64,000 bases of DNA. It comes from Lactobacillus sp. GTDB lineage: Bacteria > Bacillota > Bacilli > Lactobacillales > Lactobacillaceae. Location of the stretch: positions 124,001-188,000 of the forward strand of contig JAKVKU010000007.1 in the NCBI GenBank assembly GCA_022484695.1, in the 5' to 3' direction. Of the stretch, positions 17,998-28,736 are shown piece after piece. The notes under the pieces are model-generated. The model ran no database searches. It was not told the DNA's origin and worked only from the letters and a program-made list of their open reading frames with translations. Numbering within the stretch: position 1 is the stretch's first letter; every line of letters starts with the position of its first letter. The translations under genes and the position numbers were made by a program.

Positions 17998-20217
17998 TTA
18001 GGGCTTAACGGCCTTGGCCACAAACAATTGGGCATTGAAGTCGGCGGATTGATTGGCCAGTTTCGCTGGTGTCCTTAAGAAGTAGCCCGCTGACATCAAT
18101 TCATCCCCATAAAGTGGATGGGCTGTGTCGTCGTTGATAACATATTGCTTATTGGCATCTAAGCCCTTGAAATACAGCCGGTCATAAGGGGCATTGGCGG
18201 TATTTAACAATTGATAACGGGCAGCGATGGCCGTATCTTGGGCTTGATCCACCACTTGCCAGGCAATAACGTTGCCGCCATGTTCATAGGGACTTTGCAG
18301 GCGGTAGAAGGTGCCAAATTGGAATAGCTGGCGATATTGTTTATAAAAGGCTACTTGTTGGGTAATTTCAGCTTGGTCGGCTTCAGATAATTGGGTGATG
18401 TCTAACTCGTAGCCCAAGTCCCCGAAGTAGGCCACGGCCCCGCGAGTAGCCAGGGAAGTGATCCGGCCATTTTGGTCGTTAGGGACCGCCGAAACGTGGG
18501 CCCCCATCATGGCTTGGGGATAGCCGAAGGAGGTGCTGTATTGAATATTCAAGCGCTCAACGGCATCGGTATTGTCGCTGGTCCAAGCTTGGGGGGCATA
18601 GTACATCATGCCTAGATCAAAGCGGCCGCCCCCGGAAGCACAGGATTCAAATAAAACATCTGGGAAGGCTTGGGTGAGTTTATCGTAGAGTTGATAGACC
18701 CCCAAGATATAGCGGTGGGGGAATTCCAACTGTTGTTCAGGGGCTAATTTAGCCCCGTACATTTCCGTGATATTACGATTCATATCCCACTTCACGTAGT
18801 CGATGTGGTTGGCGACAATCATTTTCGTCATGGCGTCATACAGATAGTCCACCACGTCGGGGCGGGTCATATCTAAGACAAATTGATGGCGCTCGGGGCT
18901 GCTGGTGCGCCCCGGCGTATGGATCAGCCAATCGGGATGGGCTTTATAAAGTTCGCTGTCTTTTGAAATCATTTCCGGTTCAAACCACAGGCCAAATTTC
19001 AAACCCAGGTCATGGACACTGTCGCTTAAGTGTTTAAAACCTTGGGGGAACTTCTTGGCGTTGACGAACCAATCCCCTAAAGAACTGGTGTCATCGTCCC
19101 GATGGCCGAACCAACCATCGTCTAAAACTAACATTTCGATGCCCATTTTTTTGGCGGATTGGGCAAAGGCCAGTAATTTAGCGGCGGTGAAGTCAAAGGC
19201 AGTGGCTTCCCAGTTATTCACTAGAATGGGCCGTTCTTTGGTCGCAAAGTTTTGGTTCACCAAGTGTTTGGCGTAAAGGTCGCCCAGTTGTTGGCTCAGT
19301 TGATTGGTGCCCTGGTGGCTGTAACTCATGACGGCTTCTGGGGTCTGGAATTGGGTTGCTGGGGCTAAGGTCCAACCAAATTCTTCGGGATTGATGCCCG
19401 ATAAAATCCGGGTGGTGTTATATTGATCCACTTCTACTTGATCCATGAAGTTGCCGGAGTAGACCAAGTTAAAGCCAAAGGCGGCGCCGGCATCCTCAGT
19501 GGTGGTTGGCCGGGTCAATAAGAAGAAAGGATTTTGTTGGTGGCTGGAAGACCCCCGCAGACTGCTGATGCCTTGGGTCCCCGCGTGAATGGGATTTCTA
19601 AATAAGTGGCGTTCTCTAGCCCAGCTGCCGGAAAATTGGATCAGGTCGTACTGGCTATCCGGCAAGTCCAACTGCAGGCTTAAAGCCCGGTTCAACACCA
19701 CCGAATCTTGGCCTTTATTAGCAAAGGTAGCACTGCGGACAATGGCATCTTGATGGGGGAAAACGGCATAGTTTAAGTCTAAGGTTAACTTAGCCCAGGC
19801 ATCGGTCAGATGAATGGTCAAACTGGTGACGTCATCGTCCGTGGCAAAGGTTGAAGGCAACGCACCTAATCTCGCTTTACCGGGGGTGACATCGTAGCCC
19901 GTAACGGCAAACTCGGAAATGCGACTGCCATCGGCCAAGGTGACTTGAAAAGCTGGCTCGCGAAAATCTCCCTTGCCCAAGCTGGCATATTCTTGTTTTA
20001 AGACCCCAGGTTGCAGCGTAGGCTGGTCTTCACTAAAAGCAGCATTGGCATTGCGCCATTCCCGGGCGGCTAAATTGGGATAAGCGGCCTGGTCGTGCAG
20101 GCGGGGGCCGTAGTAAAGCTGGCCCAATTCGCCATTTTCTAAGATATTAAAAATATAACTGGTGTGATTGGTTTGTAGATGAAACAGATTTTTTTCAGGG
20201 TTGATATGAATAGGCAT
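17998..20217 (-). CDS. Alpha-galactosidase (GH36)
   Basis: 739 aa; YVKWDMNRNITE and LFESCASGGGRFD catalytic motifs. Confidence 0.95.
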   Translation of the reverse strand: MPIHINPEKNLFHLQTNHTSYIFNILENGELGQLYYGPRLHDQAAYPNLAAREWRNANAAFSEDQPTLQPGVLKQEYASLGKGDFREPAFQVTLADGSRISEFAVTGYDVTPGKARLGALPSTFATDDDVTSLTIHLTDAWAKLTLDLNYAVFPHQDAIVRSATFANKGQDSVVLNRALSLQLDLPDSQYDLIQFSGSWARERHLFRNPIHAGTQGISSLRGSSSHQQNPFFLLTRPTTTEDAGAAFGFNLVYSGNFMDQVEVDQYNTTRILSGINPEEFGWTLAPATQFQTPEAVMSYSHQGTNQLSQQLGDLYAKHLVNQNFATKERPILVNNWEATAFDFTAAKLLAFAQSAKKMGIEMLVLDDGWFGHRDDDTSSLGDWFVNAKKFPQGFKHLSDSVHDLGLKFGLWFEPEMISKDSELYKAHPDWLIHTPGRTSSPERHQFVLDMTRPDVVDYLYDAMTKMIVANHIDYVKWDMNRNITEMYGAKLAPEQQLEFPHRYILGVYQLYDKLTQAFPDVLFESCASGGGRFDLGMMYYAPQAWTSDNTDAVERLNIQYSTSFGYPQAMMGAHVSAVPNDQNGRITSLATRGAVAYFGDLGYELDITQLSEADQAEITQQVAFYKQYRQLFQFGTFYRLQSPYEHGGNVIAWQVVDQAQDTAIAARYQLLNTANAPYDRLYFKGLDANKQYVINDDTAHPLYGDELMSAGYFLRTPAKLANQSADFNAQLFVAKAVKP

Positions 20218-20231
20218 TAAAATGGTCCTCC

Positions 20232-22202
20232 TTAATTAGGGGCAATAATATCTGGTTGGGATAAGGATAAAGCTAAGTCGCCGGATTGAACATCCCCGGT
20301 TGTCCGGGCATATTCAAATTTTTTCAATGTTTGGTGATTGGTGATCACCACCATGACGGTATCGTCTAGCTGGGCTTTTTTGATGACCCAATCGGAAAAT
20401 TCTAGGAGCTTTTGGCCTTGTTTAACGTGTTCACCAGGTTCTACAAATTGAGTGAAGCCATTGCCGGCTAGGCCCACAGTACCCGTGCCAATGTGGATCA
20501 GGGCTAAAATGCCGTTATCCGACTTTAAGCCAATGGCATGGCGAGTGGGGAAGGTGGCGGCGATGGTGCCGTCAAAAGGCGCCACGATGGTTTGACCGGT
20601 GGGGTGAATGGCAAAGCCTTTGCCCATGGTGCCATCGGCAAATTTTTCATCGGACACTTTGGCCAAGGACAGCAATTCACCGCTGACCGGGATAATGAAA
20701 TTCGTGGTGTGGTCAGCTGCAGTGGCCTGGGCGTCCACACTGGCTTCAATGTCAGCCATGGATTCGCTGCTGTCAGCCAAATGTTGATGCCAAGTTTTTT
20801 CCAGTTCTTCAACGATAACAGCGTGTTTCTTTTCGTCCAAGGTGACTTTTTTATAGAATACTAGGGTGGCGGTCAAGATGAGCACGGCGGGGATGCCAAA
20901 CATCATGAATTTAAAGATCAAGGCGCCCCGGCCCGTGATATCACCTGCCGTGACCCCAGCGGTCATCCCGGCTAAAACAGCGGTCAAACCGGCTACGCCG
21001 TTGGAAACAGCACCGCCTAATTTATCCAATAAAGGCCGAACGGACAAGGTCAAGGATTCATCCCGATGACCAAACTTCAATTGACCATATTCCACAGAAT
21101 CACTGATGATCATTAAGACCACCAAGAAAACTAAGGGTTGCGGGATATAAAACAGTACGGCTGCCGTCAAAACTAATGGCAAGGATGTCCCAGCCAAAGC
21201 AAAGACGATGATGGATAAGAACAACAAGCCGATGGCTAAGAAGAAGACGTTCTTACGACTGAATTTATGGGCTAATGGTGGAAAAGCCAATACGGCGAAG
21301 ATACCGATGACTGTGTTTAAAGCAGCTAAGTAAGTAAATTGGGAAGGTTTACCAATGATGTAGGTGAAATAATACAATTCCAGGGAGTTGGTGATCTGAA
21401 TGCCGGCAGTGTACAAGCCATAGGTCAAGGATAACCACATGAGCTGATCATTGCGACCCAACACCTTGAAAACATCTTTGAAACTTGTTTTTTCGCTATT
21501 CTTCCGCAGATCACTGTCGGATTCTTTAGTACCTACACCCACCACCACGGCGGAAATAAAGGAAATGGCGGCCACGGTGAGCCCAAAGGCAAACCAGCCC
21601 CGCATGTCCCCTTGACCGTGGTTGCTGTTGATGGAAAAGGCCAAGACCAGGGGCATGACGAAGACGCCCACAATATTGGCACCAATGGAGGAACCGACCC
21701 GGGCAAAGGTGGCAGTTTTTTCCCGTTCCTTGGTGTCAAAGGAAATGGCGGGGATCATGGACCAAAAACCAACATCTTTAAAGGAGTAAAAAATATCCAT
21801 GGTGATATATAAAACCGCGAAAATAATGAGATAAAGTAGCGGATTGGAAGTGTTTAGACCACCCATGTTGGAGAACAAGATGGTTAAGGCAATCCCACCA
21901 ATGGCGCCACCCGCTAAGATCCAGGGTTTAAAGTGGCCCCATTTGGTGTTGGTATTGTCGATGGTGTTGCCGATGAAGGGATCAATGGCTAATTCCACGA
22001 ATCGTAACAGGAAAATGATCATGGTGATGTAGCCGATCATGCGGTCATTTTGACCCCCAGCGGATTTATCGAACAGATGGGCAGTGACGAACATGATGAA
22101 ATAAACGGATAAAGTACCATAAAACATATCGTGGCCAAAAGCCCCAAAGGTATAGGACAGCCGCGAAATAATATTGCGCTTGGTGCTGGTTTTTGCTTCC
22201 AT
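20232..22202 (-). CDS. GPH-family galactoside transporter with C-terminal PTS EIIA domain (LacS/RafP-like)
   Basis: N-terminal MFS-like GPH transporter; C-terminal EIIA-Glc-like domain (VVAPFDGTIAATFPTRHAIGLKSDNGILALIHIGTGTVGL). Confidence 0.92.
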   Translation of the reverse strand: MEAKTSTKRNIISRLSYTFGAFGHDMFYGTLSVYFIMFVTAHLFDKSAGGQNDRMIGYITMIIFLLRFVELAIDPFIGNTIDNTNTKWGHFKPWILAGGAIGGIALTILFSNMGGLNTSNPLLYLIIFAVLYITMDIFYSFKDVGFWSMIPAISFDTKEREKTATFARVGSSIGANIVGVFVMPLVLAFSINSNHGQGDMRGWFAFGLTVAAISFISAVVVGVGTKESDSDLRKNSEKTSFKDVFKVLGRNDQLMWLSLTYGLYTAGIQITNSLELYYFTYIIGKPSQFTYLAALNTVIGIFAVLAFPPLAHKFSRKNVFFLAIGLLFLSIIVFALAGTSLPLVLTAAVLFYIPQPLVFLVVLMIISDSVEYGQLKFGHRDESLTLSVRPLLDKLGGAVSNGVAGLTAVLAGMTAGVTAGDITGRGALIFKFMMFGIPAVLILTATLVFYKKVTLDEKKHAVIVEELEKTWHQHLADSSESMADIEASVDAQATAADHTTNFIIPVSGELLSLAKVSDEKFADGTMGKGFAIHPTGQTIVAPFDGTIAATFPTRHAIGLKSDNGILALIHIGTGTVGLAGNGFTQFVEPGEHVKQGQKLLEFSDWVIKKAQLDDTVMVVITNHQTLKKFEYARTTGDVQSGDLALSLSQPDIIAPN

Positions 22203-22253
22203 AACGAACGCTCCTTTGAATGATTGCCGGTTTAATTTTAAGTCACTCTTAAT

Positions 22254-22265
22254 GTAATCGTTTAC
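22254..22265. promoter_or_regulatory. Candidate LacI-family operator or cre site
   Basis: GTAATCGTTTAC in the divergent transporter/regulator intergenic region. Confidence 0.55.
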
Positions 22266-22436
22266 TTAAACAAAGTCAAGATATTTTATTAAACAATATT
22301 TGTTTAATAAACAAAATGTGACAACAAAGCGCTACAAAGGTTGGGGTAGCAACTAGAAAGCTTTGCAATGCAACACGCATGCAGTGTATGATATGTTTAA
22401 AGCAACAACTACTGAATTCAACAAGGAGAAACGCCA

Positions 22437-23504
22437 ATGGCAACGATCAGAGATATTTCCAAGGCCGCCCAAGTATCACCGGGCACCGTCTCCCGGGCCT
22501 TAAATCCCGAACAACAAAGTTCAGTTTCCAAAGCTACCCGGCTTAAAGTTCAAAAAATTGCCCGGGAAATGGCTTACCAATTACCGCAAAAAAAGACTAA
22601 AACATCACCTAAACAAAAAAAATTACCGCCTGCGCGGCATTTTGTGGTGCTCAATACCCATACCCCCGAAGAAGAGGCCAAGGATGAATATTGGCGCTTA
22701 GTGCGTTTAGGCATTTCCGAACAGGCTAAAAAAGAAAATATTGCCATTGACCAGGTCATTGACATGAATAATGGCTTAGACCCGGAAACCATTGCCCCCT
22801 ATGATGCGGTTTTAATTGTGGGTACACCCAGCCTGGATAGTGTCCACCAACTCAAACAAGCCAACCCCAACATTGTGGTGGTTGACGGGGGCAGTTATTT
22901 TGAAAACAGCGTGGACATCGTCAGCGCAAATTTCGATGAACTCACCAAGGCTATTTTAGACACCTTGGCCGCCCATACACCCAAGGATATTGCCCTGATA
23001 AATGGACCGCGGATCGAACTACAGCTGGATGGCAGCCGTTTGGATGGGGCTGAGGATCCCCGGACCCTTGCTTATCGGGAATGGGTGGCACTACACCATA
23101 AAAAACAACTTTTTAAACAGACTGCCTGGTCCAATACGGCGGCCAAACTGGCCTGCGATGAATTATTAGCCCAAAACGGGGCCAATCTAGGAGCAATCGT
23201 AGTGGCTTCGGATTCTTTATTTGTCATTGGCGTCATGAAGAGTTTGGCTGAGCACCACTTAGTTGTGGGCCGGGATATTTTCTTGGTGAGTTATGATGAT
23301 GCTGATTTTGCCCAATTCTTGACCCCGGCGTTGTCCACGGCTTGGTTGCCCAAAGCCGAACTGGGGGCGGCAGCGGTGATCCATGCCAAGACCTTGAGTG
23401 AGACGACTGCCAAGACCTGGACCACGCGGGTCATCTTGCCCGGCAAAATTAAATATCGGGAGACCTTTGATCCCAAGCGCTCGTCAGCAAGCAGCGGGAA
23501 ATAG
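22437..23504 (+). CDS. LacI-family transcriptional regulator
   Basis: MATIRDISKAAQVSPGTVSRALNPE HTH and periplasmic-binding-like C-terminus. Confidence 0.92.
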   Translation: MATIRDISKAAQVSPGTVSRALNPEQQSSVSKATRLKVQKIAREMAYQLPQKKTKTSPKQKKLPPARHFVVLNTHTPEEEAKDEYWRLVRLGISEQAKKENIAIDQVIDMNNGLDPETIAPYDAVLIVGTPSLDSVHQLKQANPNIVVVDGGSYFENSVDIVSANFDELTKAILDTLAAHTPKDIALINGPRIELQLDGSRLDGAEDPRTLAYREWVALHHKKQLFKQTAWSNTAAKLACDELLAQNGANLGAIVVASDSLFVIGVMKSLAEHHLVVGRDIFLVSYDDADFAQFLTPALSTAWLPKAELGAAAVIHAKTLSETTAKTWTTRVILPGKIKYRETFDPKRSSASSGK

Positions 23505-23527
23505 CCCTTTTGCAGCAGAATGTTTTC

Positions 23528-23539
23528 GTAAACGTTTAC
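23528..23539. promoter_or_regulatory. Candidate LacI-family operator or cre site (perfect palindrome)
   Basis: GTAAACGTTTAC upstream of the amidohydrolase. Confidence 0.6.
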
Positions 23540-23600
23540 ATTTCATGCTTTTGTAGGTATGCTTATAATAAGCGCAGTTCACCATAAAGGAGGCATTTTT

Positions 23601-24794
23601 TTGTTAGGTAAACGACTAAAAAATATTCGCCTGGAGACAGGTTACCACACCACCAACGGTTTTACGGACCGCACCGAGACCATCACCAAAGATGTTTGGA
23701 TTCTAGCGGGGAAGGTACAAAAGCTGCTGGACCCCGCGGATTCCCTGCCTGGGGCTGAAATTGTTGACGGCCAGGGTGCCTTATTAGTCCCCCAATTACG
23801 GGAAATGCACTGTCATTTTGATAAAAGTAAACTTGGGGTGCCGTGGTATCCCATTGAGACCGCCGAAAATATCACGGAACGGTTCAATAAAGAATTTGAA
23901 TACCTGGAGAAATTGCCCCAAAGCTTTGCCAGTCGGATGAAAAACTTGATCGACTTGGAGCTCAGCCATGGGGTGACCCGCTTCCGGTCCCATATCGATA
24001 TCCATCCCAAAGTGGGTCAGCGTTATTTAGAACAGGCCCAAGCAGTCTTGGCTGATTATCAAGGCAAACTGGACTACGAATTAGTGGCCTTCCCCCAACA
24101 TGGGTTGTTGTTATCTAAGGCTTATGACGAGATGAAAAAGGCTTTGCAAAATGGGGCCACCATTGTCGGTGGCGTTGATCCCTTGAGTTTGGACCAGGAT
24201 TTAGACCGGTCTCTAGGCCAAACCTTTGACTTAGCCGTTGAATTTGACGCGCCAATTGATATCCATATCCACGAGCGGGGGGATGCGGCCCGGGAGACTT
24301 TCCAAAAGATTTTGGCATTGACCCAAGCTGCTGGCTGGCAAAATAAAGTCACGGTGAGCCATGCTTATGGCTTACGGGACCTGGACCCCGGTGAACGGGC
24401 GGAACTGTTCCCGAAATTAGCTGCCAGTGGCATCACGATTATTTCCAGTGTGCCCTTGGATTTCCACATTCCACCATTAATGGAATTGCGGGACGCGGGG
24501 GTCAACGTGTTCTTAGGTTGTGACAACATTTATGATTGCTGGTCACCTTTTGGGGATGGGGACATTATGACCAAGCTGAATCGCTTTGCCGAGATTTTCC
24601 AACAAACCTCGCAAATCGATTTGACCGAGGCCCTGGATTTGGTCACCGACACACCGGTGATTGATCCTGAAGGCTGGCTGAAACCGGAGATGCCTGCTAG
24701 CTTCACTTTAGTTGACGCCAGTTCCACCGCTGAGTTTGTGGCCCGCCAAAAGCCGGTACAGGCCAGTTATTTACGGGGCCAACGGGTTCATTAA
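23601..24794 (+). CDS. Amidohydrolase (cytosine deaminase-like)
   Basis: REMHCHFDKS, DIHIHERG, VSHAYGL, LGCDNIYDCWSPFGDGD; TTG start after AAAGGAGG. Confidence 0.82.
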   Translation: MLGKRLKNIRLETGYHTTNGFTDRTETITKDVWILAGKVQKLLDPADSLPGAEIVDGQGALLVPQLREMHCHFDKSKLGVPWYPIETAENITERFNKEFEYLEKLPQSFASRMKNLIDLELSHGVTRFRSHIDIHPKVGQRYLEQAQAVLADYQGKLDYELVAFPQHGLLLSKAYDEMKKALQNGATIVGGVDPLSLDQDLDRSLGQTFDLAVEFDAPIDIHIHERGDAARETFQKILALTQAAGWQNKVTVSHAYGLRDLDPGERAELFPKLAASGITIISSVPLDFHIPPLMELRDAGVNVFLGCDNIYDCWSPFGDGDIMTKLNRFAEIFQQTSQIDLTEALDLVTDTPVIDPEGWLKPEMPASFTLVDASSTAEFVARQKPVQASYLRGQRVH

Positions 24795-24920
24795 TAAAAC
24801 TAAGGAATCTTCTGCCCAGGGTAGAAGATTTTTTTGCGTCAGCTGACAATTCTGTTAGTGGCGGTCAGTCAATTGAGCCCGTATAATATGGCTGATATAT
24901 ATAACGGGGGAAGTGTGTAA

Positions 24921-25601
24921 ATGACAAATTCGGGCAGAATTACAATTAGTCCTGTAAAAACCATTGTGGCGCTGTTAGTGCCGCTTTTAGAATTGAGTTT
25001 AGGGTCATTGACCACCAAGATCCCCTCGGACTTGGGCAAGGTCAGTGTGACGGTATTGATCTTTTTAGTGGGGATGTTGACCCTACTTTACTTATATGGC
25101 CATGTCTTAAAAGCCGACTGGCCGGCATTTCGGGCCCACATCTGGCGTAATTTGGGCATCGCTGTACTACTAACAGTGGGGTTATCCGGCGTTTTAGCCT
25201 TGGTGCGCCTGGGCTTGCAGCCTTTCATGCCCGCATCGATCATGCTCAGTGCCCAAAGCACAGCGACCCTGGGGTTGATTGGCAGTGTGACGGCCTTGAT
25301 GGCGCCATTTTCCGAGGAAATCGTCTTTCGGTACGTGTTATTTTACCAATGGCGCAACCGGGGTTTGTTGACCCCAGTGATGTTTTTGGTCTCCGCAGCG
25401 GCTTTTGGCCTGGTCCATTGGAACAATTTCAGCGGTAACGTGATGCAAATGATTCCTTACATGGTCATTGGCGCCGTATTTTCAATCATCTATTGGGTAT
25501 CACAAAATATTTGGCAAAATATTGCCACCCATTTTCTCTTTGATTTCGTGCAGGTTCTTGCCGCCATTGTCATGTTCATTTTGACCTTCGCGACAGCCTA
25601 G
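24921..25601 (+). CDS. CPBP-family intramembrane metalloprotease
   Basis: SEEIVFRYVLF ... FGLVHWNN motifs. Confidence 0.88.
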   Translation: MTNSGRITISPVKTIVALLVPLLELSLGSLTTKIPSDLGKVSVTVLIFLVGMLTLLYLYGHVLKADWPAFRAHIWRNLGIAVLLTVGLSGVLALVRLGLQPFMPASIMLSAQSTATLGLIGSVTALMAPFSEEIVFRYVLFYQWRNRGLLTPVMFLVSAAAFGLVHWNNFSGNVMQMIPYMVIGAVFSIIYWVSQNIWQNIATHFLFDFVQVLAAIVMFILTFATA

Positions 25602-25800
25602 CAGAACTGTGATTTAAGCTTGGCCCGGTACGCTGAAAGGGCGTTAACCGGGCCTTTTTAAAGCGACGGCTAAAAAAAATTCAGCATCACAGCAAATATT
25701 TCTTCAATTAGGGAAATAACTGATAGCAATTCTCAATTAATATGTCATAATAGGGGTATATTATTGTGAAGCTATAAACTTTCGATAGGAGGTGGCGTGC

Positions 25801-26220
25801 TTGGCCTATATCGCATTGACCAAAGAACCCATCGACATTTTAGATTTGAACCAACGCTTGGTTGACGCCCAATATGGTGGTATTGTAACCTTTGTGGGGA
25901 CAGTACGGGAGTGGACGGATGATATCCAGACCCAATCCATCAGCTACTCGGCTTATGAAACCATGGCTCAAAAAGAGCTCAAACGCTTGGCCGATGAAGT
26001 TGAAAACACGGGCAGTCGCGTGGTAATCGTGCACCGCTTGGGTCACTTAGAGCTCACCGAAGCCGCCGTCTTTGTGGGGGTTGCTTCAGCCCATCGTGCA
26101 ACCGCTTTTAAGCAATGTGCGTATCTTATGGATACCATTAAAGAACATGTGCCAATTTGGAAAGAAGAATTCGATACTGACCGGACCCGCTGGGGAGGCA
26201 TCGCTGATGATAAAAATTAA
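25801..26220 (+). CDS. moaE: Molybdopterin synthase catalytic subunit
   Basis: GGIVTFVGTVREWTDD, YSAYETMA, PIWKEEF; probable TTG start. Confidence 0.92.
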   Translation: MAYIALTKEPIDILDLNQRLVDAQYGGIVTFVGTVREWTDDIQTQSISYSAYETMAQKELKRLADEVENTGSRVVIVHRLGHLELTEAAVFVGVASAHRATAFKQCAYLMDTIKEHVPIWKEEFDTDRTRWGGIADDKN

Positions 26221-26458
26221 ATTATTCGCCTATCTACAAGAAATGGTGGACGCCAACGAAATAGAAGTGGCTTTTGCCAACGACACACCCACAACCGCTG
26301 ACTTGAAGCAAGCCGTGGCCGGGGCTTACCCGGTGGTGGCGGCTTACTTACCGCCGGTGCGTTTAGCAGTGGATGAAGCCTTTGTGGGCGAAGAAGCTGT
26401 GTTAGATATCACTGAAACTCATGAATATGCGTTGATCCCACCCGTTAGTGGTGGCTAG
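26207..26458 (+). CDS. moaD: Molybdopterin synthase sulfur carrier subunit
   Basis: Ubiquitin-like, C-terminal PPVSGG; ATG 26207 overlapping moaE. Confidence 0.9.
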   Translation: MIKIKLFAYLQEMVDANEIEVAFANDTPTTADLKQAVAGAYPVVAAYLPPVRLAVDEAFVGEEAVLDITETHEYALIPPVSGG

Positions 26459-26472
26459 AAAAGAGGATTTAC

Positions 26473-27528
26473 ATGGAAGTATTACAAGATTCAGTACCAT
26501 TAACAGGTCAAGCTGATGCCAACGAGACTGCTGTGTTAAAGGATAAATTTGGTCGAGTCCATGATTATATCCGCATCTCGGTCACCGATCGCTGTCCTTT
26601 GCGTTGCGTTTACTGTATGCCCAAAGAAGGCCTGCCATTTTTCCCAAGTGACAAGGTTTTGTCCCAAGATGAAATCGTGCAATTGGTGAAGAACTTTGCC
26701 CGCCACGGTATCCACAGTATCCGCCTCACCGGGGGCGAACCCTTAGTGCGCACGGATATTGTGGACATTGTCCGGCGCATCAAAGCCATCGACGGCATTG
26801 ATGACGTAGCCGCCACCACCAATGGGTTATACCTGCCTAAAAAAGCAGCGGCATTAAAGGCGGCTGGCTTAGACCGTTTAAATATTAGCTTAGATACCTT
26901 TAAAGCTGACCGCTACAAGGAAATCACCCGGGGCGGCAATATCAAACAAGTCATGGCGGGGATTCAAACCGCCGCTGACCTGGGCTATAAGGCCATCAAG
27001 TTAAATGTGGTCTTGATCAATGGCGAAAATGATTCTGAAATCATTGATTTCTTAAAATATACTTTAGATCACCGGGTCAACGTCCGGTTCATTGAATATA
27101 TGCCCATTGGCGCTGACAAAGCCGTTTGGAAAAAGGAATACCTGGGCTTAGACCGGGTCTTTGAAGTCTGCAAAGCCGCCGGTTTCAAATATGACCCAAT
27201 TGATTCTTTGACCGGTAACGGCCCTTCCGATAATTACCGCATCAAAGGGGCTAGAGGTAGCTTTGGGCTGATTCACCCCATTAGCTGCAACTTCTGTGAA
27301 AGCTGCAATCGCCTGCGCATCACCGCCGACGGTTACGTGAAGGCTTGTTTGTTCTGGAATGAAGAAATCAATATCCGCAGCGCTATTTTTGATGACCAAG
27401 CCTTTGATCATCTGATTCAAAGAGCATTAGATAACAAACCAGAAAACCACGAAATGGCGTTAAGCCAAGCCGACCAAATTATTCATAAACAGCCTACTTG
27501 GCGTCATATGAGTCAAATTGGAGGTTAA
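26473..27528 (+). CDS. moaA: GTP 3',8-cyclase MoaA (radical SAM)
   Basis: [25 protein letters not shown]-terminal GG. Confidence 0.95.
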   Translation: MEVLQDSVPLTGQADANETAVLKDKFGRVHDYIRISVTDRCPLRCVYCMPKEGLPFFPSDKVLSQDEIVQLVKNFARHGIHSIRLTGGEPLVRTDIVDIVRRIKAIDGIDDVAATTNGLYLPKKAAALKAAGLDRLNISLDTFKADRYKEITRGGNIKQVMAGIQTAADLGYKAIKLNVVLINGENDSEIIDFLKYTLDHRVNVRFIEYMPIGADKAVWKKEYLGLDRVFEVCKAAGFKYDPIDSLTGNGPSDNYRIKGARGSFGLIHPISCNFCESCNRLRITADGYVKACLFWNEEINIRSAIFDDQAFDHLIQRALDNKPENHEMALSQADQIIHKQPTWRHMSQIGG

Positions 27529-27536
27529 CATTTTTT

Positions 27537-28721
27537 ATGTCAAAACAAGGTAAAACGGCCGCAACCATGGCCCTGGTCATGGGGACCTTGGCCATGCTGG
27601 TCTCATTTATGGCCTGGTCCTCACTGGCACCTTTAGCCAACCAAATCACCAAGGACTTAGGCCTAACCGTCTCTGAAAAAACCTTTATGATCGCCACCCC
27701 GGTTTTGTTGGGGTCCATCATGCGGATCCCCATGGGTTATTTAAGCGATCGTTTTGGGGGCAAAAAAGTCTATATCGCTTTAATGATTTTTGTCCTGATT
27801 CCGTTATTCTTTATTCCCATGGCTTTAAATGCCAGCTCTTACGGCATGCTGATTTTTCTGGCCTTCTTACTGGGCATGAGTGGCACATCCTTTGCGGTGG
27901 CCATCTCATACATATCCGTCTGGTATCCCCCCGAAAAGCAGGGCCTAGTGTTAGGTCTGGCCGGCATGGGCAACATTGGGAATGCGGTGGCCGCGTTGTC
28001 ACTGCCCAAGATTTCCCAAGGCTTTGGCCTCAGTGGGGTCTATTATTTCCTAATGATCCTCTTGGTCGTTATGATCGTCTTATTTTATCTCCTGTGCCAA
28101 GAAATGCCGGTGAATAAAGACAAGACTTTAGGCCAAGCCTTTGTAGTGGCTAAAGAAGCCAACACTTGGTATTTAGCGTTATTTTATTTCTTAACTTTTG
28201 GCCTATTTGTCTCTTTAAGCAACCTATTGCCCGCCCTATTGGCGGATTCCTTTAAAATCACCCCAGTGAGCGCGGGTTTATGGGCGGCGGCCTTTGCAGC
28301 GGTGGCCACCTTATGCCGGCCCATCGGTGGGGCCTTGGCCGATAAGGTCAATCCCATGAAGTTACTGGAAGGCCTGTTTGGCTTAATGTTCATCTTAAGC
28401 CTGTGTTTGGCCTTGACCATGAGCAGTTTAGCCCTATTTATGACCAGTGTCATTGTCATTGCCCTGTTAACCGGGATTGGCAACGGGGTGGTCTTTAAGA
28501 TGGTGCCCTTTGTCTCTAAAGGCAACACCGGGACCGTCACTGGTTTTGTGGGGGCCATCGGTGGTTTAGGGGGCTATTTCCCGCCACTATTCATGGGGGT
28601 CATCAAGCAACATACCGGCAGTTATCAATCAGGTTTTTATTTCTTGACGGCCATGATCATCGTTTGTCTGGTAGTGTTGTACCTAGCCTTTATTAAATCA
28701 GGCAATTCAGACTTTAATTGA
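27537..28721 (+). CDS. narK: Nitrate/nitrite MFS transporter
   Basis: 12-TM MFS with RIPMGYLSDRFGGKK, after moaA; start ATG 27537. Confidence 0.88.
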   Translation: MSKQGKTAATMALVMGTLAMLVSFMAWSSLAPLANQITKDLGLTVSEKTFMIATPVLLGSIMRIPMGYLSDRFGGKKVYIALMIFVLIPLFFIPMALNASSYGMLIFLAFLLGMSGTSFAVAISYISVWYPPEKQGLVLGLAGMGNIGNAVAALSLPKISQGFGLSGVYYFLMILLVVMIVLFYLLCQEMPVNKDKTLGQAFVVAKEANTWYLALFYFLTFGLFVSLSNLLPALLADSFKITPVSAGLWAAAFAAVATLCRPIGGALADKVNPMKLLEGLFGLMFILSLCLALTMSSLALFMTSVIVIALLTGIGNGVVFKMVPFVSKGNTGTVTGFVGAIGGLGGYFPPLFMGVIKQHTGSYQSGFYFLTAMIIVCLVVLYLAFIKSGNSDFN

Positions 28722-28736
28722 TTTGGGGGTAGTCAC

